NCBI GenBank assembly: GCA_023429275.1
Contig: JAEYWB010000351.1
Coordinates: 1 to 6,200, forward strand
Origin: Planctomycetota bacterium
GTDB taxonomy: Bacteria > Planctomycetota > Planctomycetia > Planctomycetales > Planctomycetaceae
DNA: 6,200 bases
Reading direction: 5' to 3'
The position numbers were made by a program, and so were the translations under genes. Shown piece by piece: positions 1-5,823 of this stretch (the stretch's first letter is position 1; each line of letters starts with the position of its first letter). Under the pieces are notes generated by a model. That model saw only the letters and a program-made list of their open reading frames with translations. It searched no databases and was not told the DNA's origin.

Positions 1-1209
1 GGCTCGGCCTGTGCGTATTACCTCCGCAAGGCCGGCAAGGAAGTCACGATTCTCGACCAGGGGAAGTTCGGCAAAGGGGCCTCGCACGCGAACTGCGGCT
101 ACATCAGCCCCAGCCACGTTCTGCCGCTCAACAGGCCCGGTGCGATCCAGAAGACCCTCAAGTCGATGTTCGACAGCACATCGGCGTTCTATCTCAAGCC
201 GCGGATCGACTTCTCGCTCTTCGGCTGGATGATGCGGTTCGCCCAGAAGTGCAACAAGAAGGACATGATCGAGTCGGGGCACGCGCTTCACGCGATCCTC
301 CGCTCCTCGGCCGACCTCTACAAGGGCCTCCTCGCGAGCGACCTGACGGAGACCGAGAACGAGTCGAAGGGAATGCTCTTCGTCTTCAAGACGGAGAAGA
401 TGCTGGCCGAATACGACGCCATCGACGCCCTCCTCCGCGAGCACTTCGGCGTCGGCGCCCGCAAGATCGGCGGCGACGAACTTTCGCGGATGGAGCCGGC
501 GCTCAAGCCGGGACTCGCCGGGGCCTACTTTTACGACATTGATTCCCACCTTCGTCCCGACCGGCTCATGTCGGCCTGGCGTCGTGCGCTCGAGCAGCAG
601 GGGGTCACGATCCGCGAGGAGACCCGCGTCCGGCAGGTCCGCAAGGAGGGGGGCCAGGCGCGAGCCGTGGTGACCGACCAGGGGGAGATCGAAGCGGATA
701 CGTTCATCTTCGCGACCGGCGCCTGGAGCCCGAAGCTCAGCACCGAACTCGGCTGCACCATCCCGGTCCAACCGGGCAAGGGGTATTCGATCACGATGCC
801 GCGGCCCGACCCCTGTCCGAAGTACCCGATGATTCTCGAGGAATACCACGTTGCGGTGACGCCGTTCGCGTCGGGCTATCGCCTCGGGTCGACGATGGAG
901 TTCGCCGGCTACAACAACGTGATGAACCACAACCGGCTCAATGTGCTCCGGCGCGGCGCGAAGGAATACCTCGTCACGCCGACCGCGGAGCCGGTCCAGG
1001 AAGAATGGTTCGGCTGGCGGCCGATGTCGGCGGACAGCGTCCCGATCATCGGCCGGACACCCGGCCTGCGGAACACCTATCTCGCGACCGGCCACAGCAT
1101 GCTCGGCGTCTCACTCGCCCCGGCGACGGGAAAGCTCATCTCCGAACTCGTCCTCGGAGAAGAGCCGCATATCGACGCGGAACCGTACCGGGTGACACGG
1201 TTCGGATAG
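1..1209 (+). CDS. dadA: D-amino-acid dehydrogenase-like FAD oxidoreductase (5' partial)
   Basis: The reading frame is open from base 1 to the TAG at 1207-1209, giving 402 visible residues. The family is usually about 415-435 residues, so only some 10-20 N-terminal residues are missing. The first residues (GSACAYYLRKAG) are the end of the dinucleotide-binding Rossmann motif, and VTILDQG (16-22) carries the acidic residue expected to bind the FAD ribose. The stretch ANCGYISP matches the DadA pattern S-x-A-N-x-G-x-I-S-P. The C-terminal FAD-binding part has GWRPMSADSVPIIG (from 338) and then TGHSMLGVSLAPATGKL, where DadA proteins have a TGH-LG-G-L pattern. Known family members oxidise D-amino acids to 2-oxo acids plus ammonia at the inner membrane and pass electrons to quinone. 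The substrate here is inferred: a D-hydroxyproline or other amino-acid oxidase of the DAO superfamily is possible. The next gene is convergent, so any operon partners lie upstream, outside the window. Confidence 0.85.
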   Translation, partial: GSACAYYLRKAGKEVTILDQGKFGKGASHANCGYISPSHVLPLNRPGAIQKTLKSMFDSTSAFYLKPRIDFSLFGWMMRFAQKCNKKDMIESGHALHAILRSSADLYKGLLASDLTETENESKGMLFVFKTEKMLAEYDAIDALLREHFGVGARKIGGDELSRMEPALKPGLAGAYFYDIDSHLRPDRLMSAWRRALEQQGVTIREETRVRQVRKEGGQARAVVTDQGEIEADTFIFATGAWSPKLSTELGCTIPVQPGKGYSITMPRPDPCPKYPMILEEYHVAVTPFASGYRLGSTMEFAGYNNVMNHNRLNVLRRGAKEYLVTPTAEPVQEEWFGWRPMSADSVPIIGRTPGLRNTYLATGHSMLGVSLAPATGKLISELVLGEEPHIDAEPYRVTRFG

Positions 1210-1238
1210 TCGCCATCCCGCTGTGTGAGATGGCTACT
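1208..1238. terminator. Candidate bidirectional terminator between convergent genes
   Basis: The arms AGTCGCCATC (1208-1217) and GATGGCTACT (1229-1238) form a 10-bp inverted repeat with one mismatch and an 11-nt loop. The hairpin covers most of the 24-bp gap and overlaps the stop codons of both flanking genes. There is only a pyrimidine-rich CTTCTTCC after it on the plus strand and no U-tract on the minus strand, so intrinsic termination is uncertain. Confidence 0.3.
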
Positions 1239-2613
1239 CTTCTTCCGCTTCGGCATCCCCTTCCGACTGCAGATACGTCCGTCCGCGGTAGCTCATCGCC
1301 CACGGCACGAACGCTGTCGCCGCGGCCCCCATGCAGGTGGCGAAGAACCAGTAGTACGAAGGGCCGTCCAGAAACGGGTTGCCTGCCCTCTTCCTCGCAT
1401 CGATCAGATGGTTGATCGACGCGACGAAGACGTTCCCGAGCGTGACGGAAAGCATGTTGATCCCCAGCATGATCGACTTCATCGCCGGCGGCGCCTGCGT
1501 ATACGAGAACTCGAGAGCGGTAATCGAGATCATGATCTCGGCGGACGTCAGGATCACATAGGCCAGCACCTGCCAGAGGATGTGCGGACTTCCCCCCGCG
1601 GCGATCCGTTCCTCGATGATCCCGGAGATCATGAAGACGGGAATCATGGTGAACAGGCCGATCCCGATCTTCCTCAGGGGAGTCAGCGGCACGACTTTGT
1701 TGATCAGCGGATAGATCCCGAACGTGAAGATCGGAATGAGCATCAGCACGAAGAAGGCGTTCGCCGACTGCACCTGCGCCGCGTCGATCTCGTAACCGAA
1801 CACGAACCGGTTCATCGACTGAGCCTGGGCAACCCAGCGGGTCGCGCTCTGGTCGAACAGCGCCCAGAAGACCGCGATGAAGAGGAAGATCGGGGAGAGC
1901 CGCGCGATCGCGAAGATTCCTTCGCCGTCCAGCGACGCGAGGAACCGCTTGGGGGAAGCCGGGATGTGGGCGTAGCGGTACCGGCCGAGCCAGAAGACGA
2001 TCGTCGCAAGGACCATCAGGATTCCCGGAACGCCGAACGCCACTCCAGGTCCGAATTTCCTCAGCAGCACCGGGCAGAGAATCTGCGACATCCCCGCGCC
2101 GAGATTGATCGAGAAGTAGAACCACGAATAGACCCGCTCGATCAGGTGCTTGTTCCCCTGGCCGAACTGATCGCCCACGTGGGCGCTCACGCAAGACTTG
2201 ATCCCTCCCGCGCCGAGAGCGATGAAGCCGAGCCCTGAGACAAGAAGCATCCGGGGCTCGATGCCGATCGGAGCGTCCATCAGGGCCAGGATCGCGTGCC
2301 CGAGGCAGTAGACGATCGACAGCGAGACGATCATCAGGTACTTGCCGGTCAGCATGTCGGCGACGATTGCACCGACGATCGGAAAGGCGTAGTTGGCCGC
2401 CTTGAAGGTGTGAACCCAGGCAGTCGCCTGTTCCTCGCTCATATGATCCGGCTGGCCGCTGGCCGTAACCAGGTGGTTCATCATGAACGTCGTCAGGATG
2501 CCGGTCATCCCGTAGTAGCTGAACCGCTCTGCCGCCTCGTTGCCGACGATGAACGGGATGCCCGAAGGCATCTTGTCGGTCTCTTCGGGCGTCGTGCGAA
2601 ACTGCTGGCTCAT
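1234..2613 (-). CDS. POT/PTR2 family proton-dependent peptide transporter
   Basis: This 459-residue integral membrane protein belongs to the major facilitator superfamily, POT family, which imports di- and tripeptides with protons across the inner membrane. The diagnostic E-x-x-E-R-F-x-Y-Y-G motif is intact at 26-35 (E26, E29, R30, F31, Y33, Y34, G35). Other signatures are GGIKSCVSAHVGDQF (136-150), FYFSINLGA (165-173) and, near the C-terminus, SAEIMIS plus LEFSYTQAPPAMKS (about 357-380). About 12 hydrophobic segments can be counted, and the C-terminus is a short acidic tail (DAEAEEE). ATG at 2611-2613 is chosen because the motif then sits about 25 residues in, as usual. There is no good Shine-Dalgarno sequence before it. 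The gene is convergent with the dehydrogenase and divergent from rodA, so it is probably transcribed alone. The GGIKS-C and GDQF residues resemble eukaryotic PepT/PTR proteins more than enterobacterial DtpA. Peptide specificity cannot be told from sequence. Confidence 0.93.
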   Translation of the reverse strand: MSQQFRTTPEETDKMPSGIPFIVGNEAAERFSYYGMTGILTTFMMNHLVTASGQPDHMSEEQATAWVHTFKAANYAFPIVGAIVADMLTGKYLMIVSLSIVYCLGHAILALMDAPIGIEPRMLLVSGLGFIALGAGGIKSCVSAHVGDQFGQGNKHLIERVYSWFYFSINLGAGMSQILCPVLLRKFGPGVAFGVPGILMVLATIVFWLGRYRYAHIPASPKRFLASLDGEGIFAIARLSPIFLFIAVFWALFDQSATRWVAQAQSMNRFVFGYEIDAAQVQSANAFFVLMLIPIFTFGIYPLINKVVPLTPLRKIGIGLFTMIPVFMISGIIEERIAAGGSPHILWQVLAYVILTSAEIMISITALEFSYTQAPPAMKSIMLGINMLSVTLGNVFVASINHLIDARKRAGNPFLDGPSYYWFFATCMGAAATAFVPWAMSYRGRTYLQSEGDAEAEEE

Positions 2614-2740
2614 GAATCAGCCGTTCTGGAAAGCGGGGGGCAGCGACCGGGCGCGATCGTAGGGAAACGGTTCGCGACGTGTCTATCCGGAGACGGGGAA
2701 ACAGGTTGAATCGATGTTCCCAGCCGACCGAGAGGCCGCA

Positions 2741-2771
2741 CCGTTCCGTAGAACGGCCTTCCAGGCCGTTC
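2741..2771. repeat. Composite palindromic element (candidate dispersed repeat)
   Basis: GAACGGCCT (2751-2759) and AGGCCGTTC (2763-2771) form a perfect 9-bp stem around a TCC loop. A preceding CCGTTC (2741-2746) can instead pair with GAACGG (2751-2756) around CGTA, giving two mutually exclusive hairpins. The core resembles a GGAACGGCCTGGAAGGCCGT-type motif that I associate with repeated intergenic elements in planctomycete genomes; that is from memory and was not searched. Structured sequence continues to about 2845, including GCGACG/CGTCGC arms. Only one copy is present in this window. Confidence 0.45.
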
Positions 2772-3019
2772 CCGATGTGACAGGAGGCCTTCGGGCAGCG
2801 TCCCTGGGGTTGGAACGAAGCGACGCGGAGGCCCTTCGTCGCGATCGCCACCTCTCACGTGGATCAACATTGCTGCGAGGCTCGAATCTCGACCCACCGC
2901 GCGAGTTCCGCCCGACGGAGCCCGGAACCAGGCCCGGGGACCGAAGAGAGAGGCGGGGAACTCCCCTTCTCGGTTTCGCGCGATCCCGCCAGAATGCGGC
3001 GCGCTGCGGGGGGAGCTTT

Positions 3020-3055
3020 CGAGTCGGATTGTGCCGCGCTCCCGGCACCGACTCG
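3020..3055 (+). promoter_or_regulatory. Long stem-loop in the rodA leader
   Basis: The arms are CGAGTCG (3020-3026) with CGACTCG (3049-3055) and, inside them, GTGCCG (3031-3036) with CGGCAC (3043-3048). This gives 13 perfect base pairs interrupted by a 4-nt bulge (GATT, 3027-3030) and closed by a 6-nt loop (CGCTCC). The 3' foot is 22 nt before the rodA ATG. The bases GCTCC (3038-3042), nearly the whole loop, are complementary to GGAGC at 3012-3016, so a pseudoknot is possible. It could be an RNA leader element limiting rodA translation, an operator, or a terminator of upstream transcription (a TTTT run lies at 3067-3070). The function is not known. Confidence 0.4.
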
Positions 3056-3077
3056 CAGCGGGACAGTTTTCTGTGTG

Positions 3078-4214
3078 ATGGATCACGCACTGACAACCCG
3101 CCGCTGGCCCTGGGAGATTCCGCTCTGTGCGGCTCTCCTGATCGCGCTCGGACTGGCGGGGATCAGCCGCGGAGATGAGCTGGCCGGCAGCGGCGACTAC
3201 TGGTCGCGGCAGACGGTCTGGCTTGCCCTGGCGGTCGGAGCCTGGGCCATCGCGCTGCCGATCCACTACCGCCGCCTCCGCCACTGGAGCGGACTGCTCT
3301 ACGCCGGGGCGTTCATCCTGCTCCTGGTCGTCTATGCGTTCCCGGCGCGGGGCGGATCGCGGCGGTGGATCTCGGTCGGCGGCTTCCAGATGCAGCCGTC
3401 GGAACTGATGAAGATCGCGTTCATCGTCGCTCTCGGGACGTACCTGATGATGCGCGAGAACTTTCGACGGGTTCGCGGGCTCGCGATCCCGTTCCTGATG
3501 ACGATCGTTCCGGTCGTCCTCATCCTCAAGGAACCGAACCTCGGAACGTCGCTCCTGTTCTTCCCGGTCCTGTTCGCAATGCTCTTCGCGGCCGGGGCGC
3601 GGTGGACGCATCTCTGTGCGATCGCCCTGATGGGGTTCGTCTCGCTTCCGCTCCTGTGGAAAGTGATGAGCGCCGAGCAGCGGTCACGGGTGACGGCGGT
3701 CTTCACGCAGACCGATGGCGGCCGTCCGCCGACGGGGGATGCTTATCACCTCCACCAGTCGAAACAGATGCTGGCCCTCGGCGGACTGTGGGGAAGCGAC
3801 ATCAGCGGGATGCCCGTCGCCGATCCGCTCGCCTACTCGCTCCCCGAAGCCAGGACCGACTTTATCTTCTGCCTCGTGGGAGAGCGGTGGGGTCTGCCTG
3901 GGACGCTGGCGGTCATTACCCTCTACCTCGGCCTGCTGGGGGCAGGGCTCTTCATCGCGGCCCGGACGCAGGAGCCGTTCGGCCGGCTCGTTGCCGTCGG
4001 CATCGTCACGCAGCTGGCGACTCAGGCGGTGATCAACACCGCGATGACGGTCGGCCTGATGCCGATCACGGGGATCACGCTGCCGCTCCTCAGCCACGGG
4101 GGCTCGAGCCTCGTCACCACAGCCTTTGCACTGGGCCTCCTGACGAACATCGGCATGCGACCGGAGAAAGAGGTCTTCGGCGAGCCGTTCCGGTTTCGAT
4201 CAGCCGATCGATAG
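3078..4214 (+). CDS. rodA: RodA-type SEDS peptidoglycan glycosyltransferase
   Basis: The 378-residue multi-spanning protein of the SEDS family (RodA/FtsW/SpoVE) polymerises lipid II into glycan strands, normally with a class B PBP. About 10 hydrophobic segments flank a large extracytoplasmic loop (about 195-262). Conserved features are QPSELMK (106-112, with the E/K pair), EPNLGTS (152-158), LPEARTDFIF (255-264, with the expected catalytic aspartate D261), and the C-terminal signature from N320 through GLMPITG (326-332) to LLSHGGSSL (337-345). Length and the P-x-LGT and TDFIF contexts favour RodA over FtsW, though the two are hard to separate. ATG 3078 gives a normal short cytoplasmic N-terminus; GTG 3075 or ATG 2994 in the same frame are less likely. 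No strong ribosome-binding site is seen. Oddities: PNLGT where most homologues have PDLGT, and SHGGSS where SYGGSS is usual. No mre genes or PBP2 gene adjoin it. It ends convergent with the lipoprotein gene. Confidence 0.9.
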   Translation: MDHALTTRRWPWEIPLCAALLIALGLAGISRGDELAGSGDYWSRQTVWLALAVGAWAIALPIHYRRLRHWSGLLYAGAFILLLVVYAFPARGGSRRWISVGGFQMQPSELMKIAFIVALGTYLMMRENFRRVRGLAIPFLMTIVPVVLILKEPNLGTSLLFFPVLFAMLFAAGARWTHLCAIALMGFVSLPLLWKVMSAEQRSRVTAVFTQTDGGRPPTGDAYHLHQSKQMLALGGLWGSDISGMPVADPLAYSLPEARTDFIFCLVGERWGLPGTLAVITLYLGLLGAGLFIAARTQEPFGRLVAVGIVTQLATQAVINTAMTVGLMPITGITLPLLSHGGSSLVTTAFALGLLTNIGMRPEKEVFGEPFRFRSADR

Positions 4215-4247
4215 ACCGCGGGCCGCCTCCGTCGGGAGTGGGCTCGC

Positions 4248-4261
4248 ACGGCACAGGCCGT
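4248..4261. terminator. Weak hairpin in the convergent rodA/lipoprotein gap
   Basis: ACGGC (4248-4252) and GCCGT (4257-4261) form a 5-bp GC-rich stem with an ACAG loop, about 34 nt after the rodA stop, in the 70-bp gap between convergent genes. There is no U-tract on either side, so this is only a positional candidate. A second hairpin, CCCGCT/AGCGGG (4295-4310), lies inside the 3' end of the lipoprotein gene. Confidence 0.2.
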
Positions 4262-4284
4262 CGGCGATGTCGCAGGAAGCTCGC

Positions 4285-4812
4285 TCAGCCCGCTCCCGCT
4301 CCGTAGCGGGTGGAGCTGCGGCCGGAGACCTTCTTCTTCGGCGGCTCCTTCTTCTCCAGGTTGAAGTCGATCTGGTTGGCCTCCTCCTTCACGGTCGCCG
4401 TCAGGCCGGACTTCTCCATGTCGCCGTAAATCTCGGGAATCAGCGAGACGGGAGCGGCGTTTCCCTTGCCGGCATCCTCGGGCAGGCCCGAACCCCCTTC
4501 GGCCCGGGTCCAGGCGGTGATGATCACCTTGAAGTTTCCGAGGACTGCGCCATCGGTTTCCTTGAACGTGCCGAGCGTGTAGGTCCCGTCCTCGGCAATG
4601 TTCCCTTGAGCGGAAGGTCCGCCCCCTTCGGGAACGAACAGCAGCGACCCGGTCGGGATCGCCTTCCCCTCGTAGGTCACGCGACCGGTGACTTTCGCCG
4701 TCCGCGGCCTGTTGCCGTTTCCTCCGCACCCCGCGAGAAGCGACGCTGCCACGAGCAGGACTGCCCATCGGCCCTGCCGAAGGACTCGAACCGGACTGAA
4801 CCCCTTTGACAT
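4285..4812 (-). CDS. Small lipoprotein with carboxypeptidase-regulatory-like domain
   Basis: The 175-residue protein has a type II signal peptide: a basic start (R9, R12, R15), a hydrophobic stretch (about 16-28) and the lipobox LLAGC with lipidated cysteine C29. Residues 39-82 (VTGRVTYEGKAIPTGSLLFV, then EDGTYTLGT) match the beta-sandwich pattern of transthyretin/carboxypeptidase-regulatory-like domains. Residues 124-152 (IPEIYGDMEKSGLTATV, then IDFNL) match the end of the same planctomycete lipoprotein family. A lysine/proline-rich tail (KKEPPKKK) and a glycine-rich end follow. Such proteins are anchored in the envelope; their biochemical role is unknown. ATG 4810-4812 places the signal peptide correctly, and a GGGACGG stretch about 6 nt upstream may act as a ribosome-binding site. 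The gene starts 51 nt after the DUF1559 gene on the same strand, so the two are probably co-transcribed. Confidence 0.85.
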   Translation of the reverse strand: MSKGFSPVRVLRQGRWAVLLVAASLLAGCGGNGNRPRTAKVTGRVTYEGKAIPTGSLLFVPEGGGPSAQGNIAEDGTYTLGTFKETDGAVLGNFKVIITAWTRAEGGSGLPEDAGKGNAAPVSLIPEIYGDMEKSGLTATVKEEANQIDFNLEKKEPPKKKVSGRSSTRYGAGAG

Positions 4813-4863
4813 TCTGACCGTCCCGACTGAGAAAAAACTGTCAACCAGCGAGTTCGCACGACC

Positions 4864-5811
4864 TTAGAAGTCCCCGACCATGTCTCCCTTGGCCCGAGTG
4901 CTGAGAGCCTTCAACAGGTTGAGGTCCATGTATTCGGTCAGGAAGCGGACCCCGCCATCTGCCAGAAGGAAGTGGGCTCCCCCCTCGTGGTAGCTCGTGT
5001 AAGGGGTGAAGTTGGTTGAGAACGTCCCGCGGAAGTTGATCGGGAACTGGATGGTCTTCGCATCGATCGTCAGCCGCTCCGCACCGACGTACCAATAGAA
5101 CCCCCACGTCCACGGCTGGATCCCGCCCCAGTCCCCCTTGATCGCATCGGTCCAGCCCCTGGAAGAGGAGGATTCGCCGAGCAGAATCGTATTGGACGTT
5201 CCGTCTTTGGCGTCCGTCAGCCGCGTCTTGCTCTCAGGGAAGATCATCCCGGAGTTTGCACACTGATGCGTGGCGGGCGCGGTGGTGTTGTAAATGTCTT
5301 CGTAACGACCGGAACAGCCGCGGTAGTGGAGAGCCCCCTGACCGGCAATCCAGGCAAACGCCTTGATGTCCGGACTCGTGTTGCCGAGGATCGACGATGG
5401 ACAGGCCAGCGTGGGAACCGGCCCCCAGATCGGATCAGACCCTGTATGAGGAGCGGTGTTGTGCCGCCAGGGGCCAAGCTCGGTGATCGGGTTCGGAGAC
5501 ATCCGAACCATCTTCTCGTAGCGGTTCGTCTCGTCGATGTAGGGGAAGAGCTTGGGAGCCCAGCCCATGTTGTAGCCGCCGCTCCCTCCCGAGTAGCCAG
5601 GATGGCTGCCGTTGGGCAGCTGGCCGTAAGTCTCGTGATAGTTGTGAAAAGCAATCCCCAGCTGCTTGAGATTGTTGCGGCATTGGGATGCCCGGGCCGC
5701 CTCACGCGCTTGCTGAACAGCCGGCAGCAGGATCGCCACCAGCACGGCGATGATCGCGATTACGACCAGCAGTTCGATGAGTGTGAAGCCTCGCTTCGTA
5801 CGAGCAGTCAT
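4864..5811 (-). CDS. DUF1559 prepilin-like protein (H-X9-DG family)
   Basis: The 315-residue protein begins with a short basic leader and a type IV prepilin/pseudopilin motif, [16 protein letters not shown]. Cleavage is expected between G8 and F9, with the conserved glutamate E13 at position +5 of the mature protein. A hydrophobic helix (about 9-30) and then [19 protein letters not shown] (34-52) are typical of DUF1559 (PF07596). Further hallmarks are the CPS at 137-139, [11 protein letters not shown] (203-213) and the C-terminal H-X9-DG motif with H275 and D285-G286. Members are very numerous paralogues in planctomycetes; they are probably exported or assembled by type II secretion/type IV pilus-like machinery, but their function is not established. 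ATG 5811 is preferred because it gives a minimal leader; ATG 5823 would add four residues (MDCR) and has GGAG about 13 nt upstream. The frame stays open to the window edge, but that extension would bury the leader and is rejected. It is followed by the lipoprotein gene 51 nt downstream. Confidence 0.93.
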   Translation of the reverse strand: MTARTKRGFTLIELLVVIAIIAVLVAILLPAVQQAREAARASQCRNNLKQLGIAFHNYHETYGQLPNGSHPGYSGGSGGYNMGWAPKLFPYIDETNRYEKMVRMSPNPITELGPWRHNTAPHTGSDPIWGPVPTLACPSSILGNTSPDIKAFAWIAGQGALHYRGCSGRYEDIYNTTAPATHQCANSGMIFPESKTRLTDAKDGTSNTILLGESSSSRGWTDAIKGDWGGIQPWTWGFYWYVGAERLTIDAKTIQFPINFRGTFSTNFTPYTSYHEGGAHFLLADGGVRFLTEYMDLNLLKALSTRAKGDMVGDF

Positions 5812-5823
5812 TCGGCAATCCAT

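Larger units (their letters stand above)
2614..3077. other. Divergent intergenic region, 464 bp, no supported gene
   Basis: The region separates the divergent peptide transporter and rodA and must hold both promoters. Open frames cross it on both strands, but none has family-like composition, and one is only an upstream extension of rodA. It is rich in inverted repeats: a composite palindrome at 2741-2771, CCCGA/TCGGG at 2771-2775 and 2791-2795, GTTCCG/CGGAAC at 2905-2910 and 2923-2928, and a long hairpin at 3020-3055. I could not identify a convincing sigma-70 type promoter for either gene. Confidence 0.6.

Noticed and set aside
2680..2712. Minus-strand TTCAAC / GATAGA pair with 17-bp spacing as a transporter promoter
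   Set aside because: The -10 hexamer matches the consensus at only three of six positions, no better than expected in a region this long.
1136..2851. Long minus-strand open frame (571 codons) over the transporter gene
   Set aside because: It is a shadow of the transporter in another frame; its arginine/aspartate-rich composition is typical of GC-rich out-of-frame translation.
2859..3077. Longer rodA starting at 2859 or 2994
   Set aside because: The extra residues are arginine/proline-rich with no homology to the RodA N-terminus, no ribosome-binding site is seen, and the segment is a set of inverted repeats.
3365..4306. Plus-strand open frame (313 codons) overlapping rodA
   Set aside because: It is an out-of-frame shadow of rodA with no recognisable domain.
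4832..4837. T-run (minus strand) between the DUF1559 and lipoprotein genes as a terminator
   Set aside because: No convincing GC-rich stem precedes it (only a 4-bp AACT/AGTT pairing), so it is not evidence that the two genes are separate units.
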